This document shows positions 35,887 to 47,747 of a stretch of DNA of 64,000 nucleotides, piece after piece (positions within the stretch are counted from its first letter, which is position 1; each line of letters starts with the position of its first letter). A program made the translations under genes and the position numbers. The notes below the pieces were generated by a model. It searched no databases and was not told the DNA's origin. It was given only the letters and a program-made list of their open reading frames with translations. Origin of the DNA: Anadara kagoshimensis (Eukaryota; Mollusca; Bivalvia; Arcoida; Arcidae). The stretch lies in the NCBI GenBank assembly GCA_021292105.1, contig CM037864.1, positions 44,809,109-44,873,108 of the forward strand, in the 5' to 3' direction.

Positions 35887-36847
35887 CAGGGATTTTTCTG
35901 GGTATTTTGGGAAAAGGCCCCTGTGGGTTATTTGGGAAAAATGTATCGACAAAACCACAAAATTGGGAAAAATGACAAAGACTGTCGAATTAAGTCATTT
36001 TATTTTTACTTTCTATAGTAATACAGTTGTTACTAAGCAATCTGTCTTTGTTTCCTATTTTTGAAGTTATTAGAATCAGTAGAAGCGAAAAGTTCACAGT
36101 ATTTGCTAAGAAATCCTTCTTTACAATTTGAAAAATACAGCCATGGAAATACGTTTTCATAATTTGAAGCACGAAATTTACGCAGACATGCTAGAAGTCG
36201 AATCAGATTCTTCTGATGAACTTTCAGACAGTGGCTGACTGTCACCGGGTTCGACTTTTTCCCGAGTTTGACAAGGGCTTTCACTTACGATAGTTTCAGT
36301 CTCAGTTTCTGTCACGAGTATCAGAGTTTCGGACCTACATTCACCCATTTCCATTTCTTCCCCAGTTTGAGTAGGACTTTCATTTTCTGGTTCGCAGGTT
36401 GTAGAAGTACTGGCTTTACTGAAAATCCTGTAATTTTCGGCAACTTCTTCGTATCCTCCTTTTTCAACCGCTTCGTGTAATATTTGCTGTTGTGCGACAT
36501 TTTTTTCAATATAAATCAAATTCACTACGATGTTTGACAGCCATGCGTTTTTATCTTAACCCGAGTAATTGCCGCCCCTTGTTTTTAACATTATAATACT
36601 CAATGTCTTTTATCCTAACCCGAGTAACCGTTCAACTTGCATTACATCGGTGTCAATAAAATGCTTTATTTGTCAAACTTTTTCATTCAATTACGATAAA
36701 CGACAGTATTCAACATGGCAAAGATCCGGATACTTCTTGCCAAGACCGATTGGGAATTTTTTTAGTCAAATTGGGAAAAATGTAGGTTTTTTCCGATTGG
36801 GAATGGGGCCGAATATCGGCCCCTGACGAATGCTAGAAAAATCCCTG
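35887..36847 (-). mobile_element. hAT-type deletion derivative, 5-bp duplication
   Basis: The ends CAGGGATTTTTCT and AGAAAAATCCCTG are inverted repeats. GGTAA lies directly outside both ends as a 5-bp duplication. Internal GGGAAAAATG motifs repeat near both ends. The 961-bp body keeps only the first part of a transposase gene on the minus strand. Confidence 0.8.
36000..36525 (-). pseudogene. hAT transposase N-terminal fragment
   Basis: Reading minus, a KKLPKITGFS stretch near 36,450 is followed by an acidic Ser/Thr/Glu-rich linker. Near 36,130 comes WLYFSNCKEGFLSKYCELFA, which matches the start of the TTF-type zinc-binding module at the head of many hAT transposases. Frames shift at least twice, and everything downstream (ribonuclease-H core, dimerisation domain) is missing. 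Confidence 0.6.
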
Positions 36848-37230
36848 GGTAACTTCCTAGGCGAAATGCTGCCGAAATTTTTTACAGGTGTGGACTTTGT
36901 CATTTTTTATACCCTGCATACCCCGCCACACGTAGTGGCGTCGAGGTATTATGTGATGCCCTCGAAAAATTTGTAGGTGTAAAAGGGAAATATTATATAC
37001 CAAACATGATAGTGATTAATTTTTTAGCTCATCTATGTGGGCTTTTGCTATTCATTCTATGTCCGTCGTCGTTGTAAACTTTTCAAAGGTCTTCTCCTCT
37101 TGACACAAATGGGTGGATTTGAACCATATATGGTACGAATGCCTTTATGGCATCTTAAAAGAAACTGATGTTGGGATTCTCGATCGGTCAAAATCCTGGC
37201 CGCTGTTACTAAAAATTGACCACAGAGCTA
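36848..37230. other. flank of element 2, mollusc-type repeat, no gene
   Basis: Contains TTTAGCTCATCTATGTGGGC and a TCTTCTCCTC stretch that I associate with common bivalve interspersed repeats; a related AATCTTCTCCTGAGAAACTAC lies at about 58,398 on the other side of element 2. Confidence 0.45.
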
Positions 37231-37760
37231 CACTACTGCTAGCAATACCCATTAACAAACCATTAATATGCCATTAAACTCCCCTTAATATCAACACACC
37301 CATTACTTTTCCCCATTAATTTTGGAATCTAAAATGTTAATGGTTTAGCCTTACCCCATTAAATTTTTACCATTACCCATTAATGTTTGTAATTGATAAT
37401 GGGTTAACCCATTAATAACATTTTAACAATGACCATAAACTTTCACATGTATCCTTAATGGGTTGCAATACCCATTAGATTTAGAAATAAAGTAAATTAA
37501 TGGCCATTTTAATGGCCATTATTTTCATGATTAATGGCCAAGAACAAAAATTGCTAAAAAAAAAAGTTTTTAATGGGTACCCATTAAAAGTTGGTTTCTT
37601 CAGTATTCAAAGTTGTTTTTCGCTAGCTTTACCAATTAATTTTCCTGTTCATGGCAAATGCCCATTAATTTTCACATTCATGGGCATTAATTTCTTATAA
37701 ATCAGAGATTTTAATTTTCTATATAGTTCATTGGAAAATTAATGGCCATTACTTCAACTT
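37231..37760. repeat. left subterminal repeats of element 2
   Basis: Over twenty CCATTAA or TTAATGG motifs, several as the palindrome TTAATGGCCATTA, lie in 530 bases with irregular spacing. Confidence 0.88.
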
Positions 37761-39056
37761 ATGCTTTTAAGTAATATGCATATGTATTGGATTTAAATCT
37801 AGTGGACAATTTATATAACTTGTTACATGTTCATTAATCATTACAACTTAACAATTCAAATAAACTGACTGAGGAAACAGTGTTTTAAATAAAACCCCTT
37901 GCTCAAGGCTGGTAATAGTAACTTTGTCACTATTTCCTATTACATCATAATACAATATATTACAATATATTACAGATCAAGACTGGTTTAAATTGGAGTG
38001 TTTTGCACACTTGTGGCTTGTGGCATGGAAGAGAGATATTGTCTCTAGCATTTACAGATTAAGTCACAAATGTTTGGTTGCTCAAAATTACAGCTTTCAT
38101 TGGTGGATGTTTTGTTTATTTCCAATGACCACAAACAGAACTGATAATCAATACCTAGTTAGGAAAAACTATAAAAATAAAATTGAAAAACCTATTGTGA
38201 TGTTATCATACTCTAATTTTACTTATATCTTCTCACCATTTTAATGTTTAAATTGCGTGATTAAGCTTGTAATCATAGCAAAAATTACTTGCTGAATTTA
38301 GTTGTGCCATATATGCACATATTTCAGAAATTAATTCCTCCTCAGCGACACCAAGGGTAAAAAAGTTGAAAGAAATATTAAGCCTGTCTAAATTATGTAA
38401 TACAAGTAAACCTAAAGTTCTTAAATCATTTGATTATAATTCTAGCCAAGGAGTGCTTTGAATCATGAGGGAACAAATCTTAGTTACTGACGATTTTCAA
38501 ATTTTTAATGGATAATTTTGGTAAGTACAGTTTCTGTCAGCACATGTACAAAGTACTGACTACTTGTAACTTGGTTAAGGATACCCTCTGGGACTATCAG
38601 TCCACCAGCAAAGGCATCCGATATTTAATTTGATATTAAAATACATTCAAACACCAAAACAGATAGGAAACTAATACATGTATGATGTAGTTTAAATGAT
38701 TTGCTATTAATATTATACAGCAAAATTGCATATTAATCAGGATAAGATTCAAAGCATAATGTCATATTTTATTCTATAATACCATGTCAAACATATCAGT
38801 AAATTTGCATTTTCAGCAATTGATAAACTTTAAGGGAAAAAAAAAAAAAAAAAAAAAAAAAAAATTATCCTAACTTACTCTTTCTACATTATAAATGGTC
38901 TCTTTCCACTATTGATAAACCATAAGGTATTTTCAAATGCTGTAACCAGTGGAGGAGATAGCTTGCATACTGGCAAATAAATGTATTTATCAATAACTAC
39001 AGATTTTACAAACCACAGACCAGTTTCCTCATCATACTGAGCAGTATCAAAAACAC
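37761..39056. other. non-coding interior of element 2
   Basis: AT-rich sequence between the subterminal repeats and the transposase stop codon, with a poly-A tract of 27 near 38,838. No gene recognised. Confidence 0.5.
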
Positions 39057-41861
39057 CTATATTTGCAAATAAGTTTTGGATGTAGTGTTTGAATGAACAA
39101 TAAAATGCTGAATTTGACCAAAGTTTACAAATTTTCCTGACGTCACTTTGGTAGATTGTGGTCCTTTTGGTAATTCATATGACACATAAGATGACACTGA
39201 CTTATCTGAAACCTTTTGATTTTGAGAACACCCATAATTCACAACACGTTTGGTAACTTGGTGAATTTCTTGATGATAAAAGTACTTTTCTGTAACACAG
39301 TTTTGACATAAATCAACACAACAATGCTTATGAATACTGGCAACAGCTTTAGATCTTAAAGTAACAGGATAGGAATTACCAACAGGCTGACTTAACAGCA
39401 CTGGGGCACCTATTTCCATGTCATCCTCTATGAATGCTTGAGTTCCACTTGAAGGGATTAAATGTTGGTGTGGCATAAGTTTGCCCGACATTAACATGAA
39501 GTTACACCAGTCATATATGAGATACGTTTCTACAGCAGTCGATTCTGGATAACGCATGTTGAGTGAACGTTTGCAAAGCCAAGAATTAAACCTTTCAAAT
39601 ACAAACATCCAGGTACCATATACTGGGCCAAATCGCTTGATGCCATCAATTACATGATGCAAAATATGTGTTGTGATGTTCTGAATAGATAGAGGAAAGT
39701 CCCGTTCCAGGAGTGCTAAAGCATGGTCAAGTTTCTCTTCTAGTTTTTCCAGCTCATCTAAATTTTGATTTTCAGCACATAACAGCTCAAAGCAATCCAA
39801 CAAATTAAATAATGTTTTTCTTTGTTCCTGCCCAAGTGTTCCCCTTAAACAAAATTTTAAAATCCCCTGTGAAGCTAACTGCTTCCAATCATGTGATTTT
39901 AATGATCCTGTTTTACTAATAAATCTTGATGACTTCAAACCAAATCCGGCAGGTACTTTAATAAGCTCAGCTCTATCATCTGCTGTTTTAATTTCATCTT
40001 TTGACAGAAGAAATGGAGGTGTAGCCTCATAAATTTTACTTGTGTTTTCATTGTTTCTTTTCTTCGAACTTGTTTTTCGTTTCCTGTTTGTTTTTCAATA
40101 CCAACAGATGGAAAATCAGTCACGTCATATAACAACCTACCAAATGCTCTTTCAGCTGACACAATTTTGTTAACATCAATGTTTTTTGCAGTTATTAAAT
40201 GAATGATATTCTGCACAACATCTTTGAATGTATGACAAGCATCAGGTTGAGACTGGTCTAACCTATTATGTTCAGGTAAATGAAGGAGAGCATAACTTCC
40301 CTTACAACCAGTCGCAGTGGCTATGGTGGCAGCCTGGGTTTTGTTCTTTGCGCTCTGGAAAGCTTCACGATATTTTACCTCTGATGCTTTAGACCGCAAC
40401 TGAGGTCTTTTACCCGTTTCTTCCCATTTATGAATAAAGTTGGTTGTATCTTTCCGCAAGAGGTCATCAGATTTCAGATATGTGCGATTTGATAGATAAA
40501 TTACTTTGTCCAAATGTTTACAGTGTATCCCACGGATGTGACACCAATGACAACCTGCTAATGCACCACTCCCAAGCTGTCGGAATATTTTTGATAAAGC
40601 AGGATAATCTAAAACATACAACAAAAGCTTAATTTTGACCAGTACAGGTGCTTTTTCATATTCTCTGTAAGAAGTACATCCTGTCAGAAAAATTAATTCA
40701 TCCACCAGGATTTCAATATAAGGGTCAAGATTAGAAGCTTCAGATTGTTTACTTCCAGGAATAATTCCAACCAACATTATATTTCCAAATGCATTCCGAA
40801 CATGCCTTGGGAAATTGAGCAAAGTTAGCATAATTGGGGTCATTGAATACATAACACCTATATTATGGAATGGATTAACACCATCAAGTTCTAATGCAAA
40901 TGATAATCCCATTTTGTCACCTTGAAAATGACCTTCGTTTGAGTAAAGTTCTCTCCATGAAGGTGAGTCATGTATATCCCACATATCCATTCCTTTTTCA
41001 AGTATTTGACATTCAGAACCAGGATGAGACTGCACAATCTTTGCCAAATTTGTCTCACCAAAAATGCGAGCCAATCTGGGTCCAAGTGGTATGTATGAAA
41101 ATTTTTTTTTAGAAACGGGCCTTTTTGCATTGTTGTTGTAATATCTTTCTTCCTGACAGACTGGACATTTTGAAAGATCGTTGTAAGTATTGACTGAAGT
41201 ATTACGATATATTACACAATCATTTATACAAGCATCAAAAACAACCTTTTTAATTAAATATGGATTGATCATTTTCCTGGCTTCCTTATAATCAGAAGGG
41301 AGCAAGTCTCTATGATTATGCTGCAAAACCTTTTGCATTTTTAAATTTGCACTAAAGGCTGTCTTACTGGTTCCTGGATGACATGTAAATTGAAAGAAGT
41401 TCAGTGCCAACCACTGCAGAATGGTCATGTCTTGATCGGATCCACTTAATACATGAGTTGCTATTCCCGATGAGTATAACTTTTTGTCATAACTGAAACT
41501 CCAGAACTGACTGCTTTCTTCATCACCTGAATCACTGAGTGACTCTTCTTCATTATCATTTATATCCTCATCACATAAAAATGCTTCATCCTCACTTTCA
41601 CGTGCACTCCTACAAAAAATAACAATAATATAATTGTACTACTAGTAGGTGGCAAATGGCAATGTTGTTTTATGTTCACACTGTTGTGTCAACATTTAAA
41701 AAAAAAACTGTAGAATCATGTCTCGTCTGGTAAATTTTAACCCATATGCAACAATAAATATTCTATGGAAGTAAAAAAATTCAAGAAATCTTCATATGTA
41801 TCAATTCTTTTTAAAAAAGCAAAAAACCTTTTTTGTTGAGTGATCCTTAAAATTAAATAAA

Positions 41862-42180
41862 CAAGAGCACCGCTAAGCGGAGCATCCCCTCGCGACAGGA
41901 AATATTATGAACATATGCATGCATTATAAAGGCATAAATGAACATATGCATCCATTATTAAGGCATAAATGAGAAATGAGGCATATATATTTTTTACCTG
42001 CATGTAAATTGTTGCAATATTTAGTCTGATATTAGAGGTACTGTAATTTGGAGATATACAGCCAAGTGGTCCGAGTAGTATGTGTAAATGTTTCCTGAAG
42101 CCCTTCACCGGTAATGGCAATGTCTCAATACGAGAGAAAAATTCTCAAGAGGGACGTTAAACAAGATGCAATCATCTAGT
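41862..42180. repeat. mollusc interspersed repeat and SINE-tail-like segment
   Basis: AAGAGCACCGCTAAGCGGAGC at the left contains a short hairpin. GAGGGACGTTAAACAAGAT at 42,153 resembles the tail of tRNA-derived bivalve SINEs (compare GCGACATTAAACAGC near 47,040). It lies in the transposase intron. Confidence 0.4.
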
Positions 42181-42290
42181 AATTAAGGGCAACCAGTATT
42201 ACTATATAAAGTTTAAAATAAGGTAAAGAAATTAAAATGTTTTGCAACAATAATTGAATTTTTTAACAAAAATCTAGGTGGATATCATTT

Positions 42291-42314
42291 GGGGGGGGGG
42301 GGGGGGGGGGGGGG
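42291..42314. repeat. poly-G tract (24)
   Basis: A pure run of 24 G in the intron of the element 2 transposase. An AT dinucleotide array follows at about 42,608-42,644. Confidence 0.9.
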
Positions 42315-42479
42315 CTACCAACTCAAAACTGTCAAGCTTCATCCCTGTTAACATCTCAATATTCATGATCATATGGGTCAATTTTGTCAAGGGCCAAAAT
42401 GTCATAGGGGTTTGTTTGGTCGACTGTACAACATAAAATGGCATTAGGTCGATGGGCAGAGGATTTTCGGCCTAGGCTA

Positions 42480-42605
42480 GGGGGTTTGTAAAGAATTCTA
42501 GACATTTCGGCACATGGACAGTTCGGCACCAGTTTCAAGACATTTCGGCACCTTTGAGACAAATCGGCACTTGACCATTAGTTATCAAAAAGTAAGACAT
42601 TTCAG

Positions 42606-42648
<43 letters not shown>

Positions 42649-43440
42649 ACAATAAATTTGTATAAATGTCGATAATAAAACGTCAGGAATTCTGTCCAAA
42701 ATTGAAAATCTTCATGCCAGCGAATAATGCCCGTATATGCGCCCTGTTGAAAACAACGGTTTTGTTACCACGCGTGACTGTCTCCAATGCACAAAATATT
42801 CTGTATCTAGTCACGCATAAGAAGGTAACGGATTTTGTGAAGGGGACAAATACAAAATTTAATTGCGAACATATTCAAAATTTATTAGCCGATTGCATGT
42901 AAGCTTTTATTTTCTGAAGAAACTGCTAGTTTATACTGTACGCACTGAAAATAAAAGTTCAAAATACAGTAAAATATGGGCTCTGTTTTTAGTGGAACCT
43001 TAATCAATGTGGTAAATTCTCCCTCTTATCAAATGGCCAACCTTAATGTTCAACTACAAATTAAAAGTAGAAAATCTCAGAAGTTTATACATTTGGACCT
43101 CTAATTAATAAAATAACAAGACTCAAATATAATTTCCTCATCATTTATTCGCCTAGCGGGAGATAAAAGAAACATCGCCGATGTATACCTGTCTGGCCAG
43201 GCTTGGGTTTTTTAAAACACTATTTGATGGTACCCGAAAAATAACAACACAAGCGCGTAAGTTTCGGGGACATCAAAGTAGGCAATTATTAACAAAATTA
43301 TATGAATTAAAAAATATTATACCGGTGCCGAAATGTCTTGGTGCCGAATTGTCTTGGGACACGGGTGCCGAAATGTCTTGATTTTGGGGCCGAAATGTCT
43401 TAACGAATGGGTGCCGAAATGTCTTGTACCCGTTTGTAAA
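42480..43440. mobile_element. non-autonomous element with inverted ACATTTCGGCAC arrays
   Basis: Four ACATTTCGGCAC-like motifs in 42,497-42,575 face five GTGCCGAAATGTCTTG motifs in 43,325-43,428. The outer flanks GGGTTTGTAAA and GTTTGTAAACC also resemble each other inverted. Between them is a 78-codon open stretch (42,666-42,902) without a recognised domain. I read it as a MITE-like element inserted in the transposase intron; its exact ends and target duplication are not resolved. Confidence 0.55.
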
Positions 43441-43792
43441 CCAGTGTCTACTAGTTTAAACTTTTCTTACTTGTTTTGAATTTCTTCAGTGTTGTCAGAA
43501 AGTTCAATATCACTAGACTCCACATGCTCATGATCAGAGCCAGAATTGTCTTCCAGTTCGATTTCTTCATCACCGTCGCATGCGGTTATATCGTTCTTGC
43601 TCTCGAATTCTGTATGTGGTTTCTCGTGCGATTGTTGGTTTTCATAAAGAAAATCATCTGGCTCAGAAGATAAAATGTCTCTAAATTCACCATACATTTT
43701 TTGTGCTGTCGGATTGTTCTTCGATCGGCAAGCAGTCCCATTCCATAACAAATTTTACAGTCACACGTTCTAAATGCTGTCCTCTTCTTCAT

Positions 43793-44294
43793 CGTTTAAT
43801 AATTGTTTAAACCGCGGTTTGAGGCGGCAACAAAGTCAATTCGGCATTTTGTCATTTCGGCACTTTTGTAAGGTTGCCCTTTCGCATTTTAACTATTGAT
43901 TTGAAACCATCCATTTCGCCCATTGCGTCAGAAAAATAGTACCATTTATTCGTAAACAAACAAAAAAATGCATCGTTTCATTACGATTTTCCGAAATGAC
44001 TAAACGACCAAGTGCTGAATAACCTACTGCCGAAATGACTAGAATAGCATTCTGAACATCTTGACAGTCGTCGTTGAAGCTACTAATAAATAATACGGGT
44101 TAATTTGCTTCTGTAACAGCTACAGCGATTGGTTAAAAGTATTCAGAATCATTTCAAAATTCTTACGATTTGAACGGTATATTCAGAGAAGTACCGAACA
44201 AAAAGACAAAATCCAGTTTGCAATCCTTGTTACTATTGGACAATTTCATGTAACCAGTTAACCGCGAAAACTGAATACACCATCATTGGCAACA
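43793..44294. promoter_or_regulatory. divergent promoter between transposase and accessory gene of element 2
   Basis: The 502 bases separate start codons at 43,792 (minus) and 44,295 (plus). It contains TTTCGGCACTT, TCAATTCGGCAT and CTGCCGAAATGACTAG motifs, related to the arrays in the adjacent intron. No TATA box was assigned. Confidence 0.55.
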
Positions 44295-47200
44295 ATGGAG
44301 AAGAATTTCATGAGTTTGGACGATACGGGAATAAGCCGGGAAGGCTTGGATGCATTGAATGGTATACAATATATATAAAATACAATCTAGAAATTGTTAA
44401 TCACGTGAAAGTGAAAACGAATTAATGTTAACGAATTCTGAAATTTCCAGAACTAACCACCCTCCCCCCTCCCCCCAAGTTATTTTGCCCTCCTATGCAT
44501 ATATTATATATATGATGGTGTAATGTATTACCAGTGTACTTACGCAATATCAATTCGACGCAAATTTATCTGTCAGACTAACAGTCAGATTCTTATTTTT
44601 CTAGAGAATAAACGTTTCTTCTCGCTGTGATAGGCCTACTATTTTTTAAAAATTTAATTCCTGAAAATACCGAAAACATCTTCTAAACCATAAACCATAC
44701 CCCCCCCCCCCCCCCCCCCCCCCCCCATACTGTAGATGCACATCTGGATAATTCACTGAATCTACGACATCCATTTTACAGTTTCACACAATTAAAATGG
44801 TTATAGTAACAGTTATATTTAATAACAGGAAAAATAAAATCGGTAAATGTTCTAAATGAATGTAAAGTAAGCACAACATATTTACAAGTTAGTGTTACGT
44901 TATATATTGCTTTTATGTACAGTAGTGTGGACACCTGAATTCGTCTCCTCTACCGATGACTCTGTTGAGCAACAATAAATGAGATGAACCCAGTACTTAC
45001 AGATATCACATTGTGCCATTTTAAAAACACAAGTGAAGCACATTTGCGAAACTGTTTTGGTTGGAACAGGTGACAAACACAACACTTTTCAGATTCGTCA
45101 GTATCATCCTCATTTGAACTGGACGAATCACTGTCAATTAATAGGGCCACCAGATTTATTTATTCAGAGGTACCAGGGACAAGGTGATGATCCGACACAT
45201 TGTGGAATTTAATTGTTATTTTTAAATATTTAAATTGTCTTGAATTTTTTTTTCCATATTAAAAATTATTATTTAATATTAAAATTATTTTTTAATTATT
45301 TAATTAAATAATATTACTAAAAATTATTTATTTAAAAACCCAAATTTAATATTAAAAAATCACTGTTTTAAATTTAATAAATCACTTTCAAAATTTAAAA
45401 AATAACCCAATAATTAATTTAGAAAAGCGAAAAAATACCACCACCCTCTTGCATAAAATATTTAAAAAATTTATGCACATGGAATTTCAAAGCTAAAATT
45501 TAGACTATATTCAGTTTTTTTATATTAAGTTTTATCTATTTGTATATAAACAAAATATTAAATATATCTTCATATTTGAATCAATATTAAAATTGTATTC
45601 TTGTTAAATTTTTTTTAAAAATTTTATTTGAAATGTATTTGTAGATATAAACTCAAGTAATAAAATATACCTAGATCTATTGTGTACATAAAAATATATA
45701 TTTTTTGAAGTATTTTACATCCTAGAATTTTTTGTTTATATAATGAACTGTACGATTCTTTTTTATTTTTTATTTTTTAGATCCATTTTGAATTCATAAT
45801 AATTTATCCAAAATATTGTTAAAACATTAAAACAGCAGGTAAAATATTTATTTTTAAAAACTAGGAAATAAAATGTATATTGTTGTGAGTTTGGCTACAT
45901 GCCAAAAATCTGCAAGGTACCCTTAATGGAACCACGACTTTCACTATGCAAGAATACAATGCCAGGGTGATCATCAAAACCGGAAGTGACCTATTTCCAA
46001 AGGTAAATAAACAGCGTATGACAGTGGACAGTTCCTTATCTAGTTTATCTTTGAAATATTGAAAATAAAGGAATATAATGGGAAGCTGATTGGCTAATCA
46101 ACGCAGGGTCATTAAAACTAGCAGGTAGATGTAATTACCTCTGGAAATGCACGTTGGTCTTCCATATCGGGAAATTTTTTTCTTACTAAATTTAGCGTGA
46201 TGTCAACAAACACACGTTTGCCATGATTGATTACGTCAATGCACGTGCGCGCAAGAACGATGTTTTGGAAGTGCACCGGCAATATAATACACCGGTAATA
46301 CATTACAGTACCATAGTAGATTATCATTCACCCTTCAGTAACAAAAAAACAAAAATGGAAATGAAATAAAAACCGGAATTTCATTGGGCATTATTTTTTA
46401 TTTTATTATTTTTTTTTCCCCTGCCCATACCTGGAATTCCTATAATAATTTTTTTTTCTGGATCCTACATTGTTGCACAGGCTCTTCATAAGAAAAGATG
46501 ATTGATGAAAAACTTTTTGTAACCCCCTCCCCCCCTGCCCATGAAATTCTACGTAAAATTTCTAAAAAATTATTTTTTCACAAAAAATGTTTAAAATAGC
46601 TAGCTTTATTCCGTCATTTTTATGTTTTTTCATTCTAAACAAACTTGTTTCTGAAAAAATAGGACTACAGTCAGGAGAGCATCTGCTTTGAGTGCGGAGG
46701 TCGTGGGTTCAATTCCCGGCCGGGTCATACATAGGACTTTAAAATTTGAGATATTGCTTCCTCGCCTGATGCTCGGCATTTAGGGGATAGAGTATCAAAC
46801 TGGTTCACCAGTGTCAGTATAATGTGACGCGGGGGGGGGGGGGGGGGGGGGGGGGTTTACGTTTGTCTGCGGTGTACTGACTCGGTGAGCTAGCACCTGA
46901 AATGTCCTGAGTGCGCACTAGTACAAAGCAGACCATAAAATACACTCGCACATCTCACGCATACATGAAATTGTGTTCAAGTTAATCTTAGAGATTAATA
47001 AATTGTTCTCGTCGCGAATAGCTGAAAAAATGCTGATGCGACATTAAACAGCATTACCACCACCACCCCCCATTTTTTATCCTCTGGAACAGCTCTTGGG
47101 GGCCATGGTGGTTGTGTGGTTAAGATGTTTCACTAACAGTCACATGGTCTCTCAGCACTGAGGCCTCTGGTTTCGCCAGTTTAAACAGCAACTCTATGTT

Positions 47201-47714
47201 TTAATCAAAGTACTGAAGGTACTGAAGCATCAGCTAAACTGAGCAATTTGATAAAAAAAATGTGCACTTGAAACAGATTTGTCTAATGAATCAGTAACAA
47301 ATGAAAATCATGCAAATAATAGATACTGTGATTGGGAAGCTTCTAACAACAAGTCTGCTTTTTATGCAATTTGTTAGGTTCTAACATATAAATATGTTAC
47401 AATGGTCAAAACGGACATGCCACGCAATGTTTATCAATTGAGTTAACTAAGTAATTCGCATAAATATAAATTTTCAAATTTTCAAAAACCAAGAGAGGCT
47501 ACTAAAGACCCGACCCCAAATCTGAGTGAAATATCTCAAGCGTAACGGAAAAAAGTCCAGAGAAACCATCATTTTGATAAAATTCACAAAGTGAAAGGGG
47601 CATAACTCCACTAAAACGCAGTTGACTGAAAGAAAACCCAAACTGGATCTGTAATCACCACCATCATCATCATTATCACTCCTCATATCACATTTTGATC
47701 ATCAACATGAAGAT

Positions 47715-47747
<33 letters not shown>

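Larger units (their letters stand above)
39057..43792 (-). pseudogene. CACTA transposase (Tnp2 + DUF4218), 2 exons, two frameshifts
   Basis: Exon 1 is 43,792-43,471, exon 2 is 41,609-39,057; GT-AG borders and phase agree (about 957 codons). Exon 1 starts with a CDCKICYG...HKK zinc-binding head, then a 1-base shift near 43,705 and an acidic segment. Exon 2 has Cys pairs (CINDC, CPVCQEE), the Tnp2 core with LELDGVNPFHN (Asp near 40,885), IPGSKQSE, a PDACHTF acid and a DUF4218 block with HHVIDGIKRFGPVYG and FVFERFN (Glu). A second 1-base shift near 40,040-40,100 separates Tnp2 from DUF4218. Both shifts sit by A-rich runs, so assembly error is possible; otherwise the gene is recently dead. Identity as CACTA transposase is strong. 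Confidence 0.9.

Noticed and set aside
39935-39938. ATGA overlap suggesting two coupled genes in element 2
   Set aside because: The DUF4218 frame already continues upstream of 39,938 and matches family content, so this is one gene with a frameshift near 40,070, not two cistrons.
46666-46740. Possible tRNA gene (A and B boxes)
   Set aside because: The acceptor stem does not pair and the sequence continues into a SINE body and tail.
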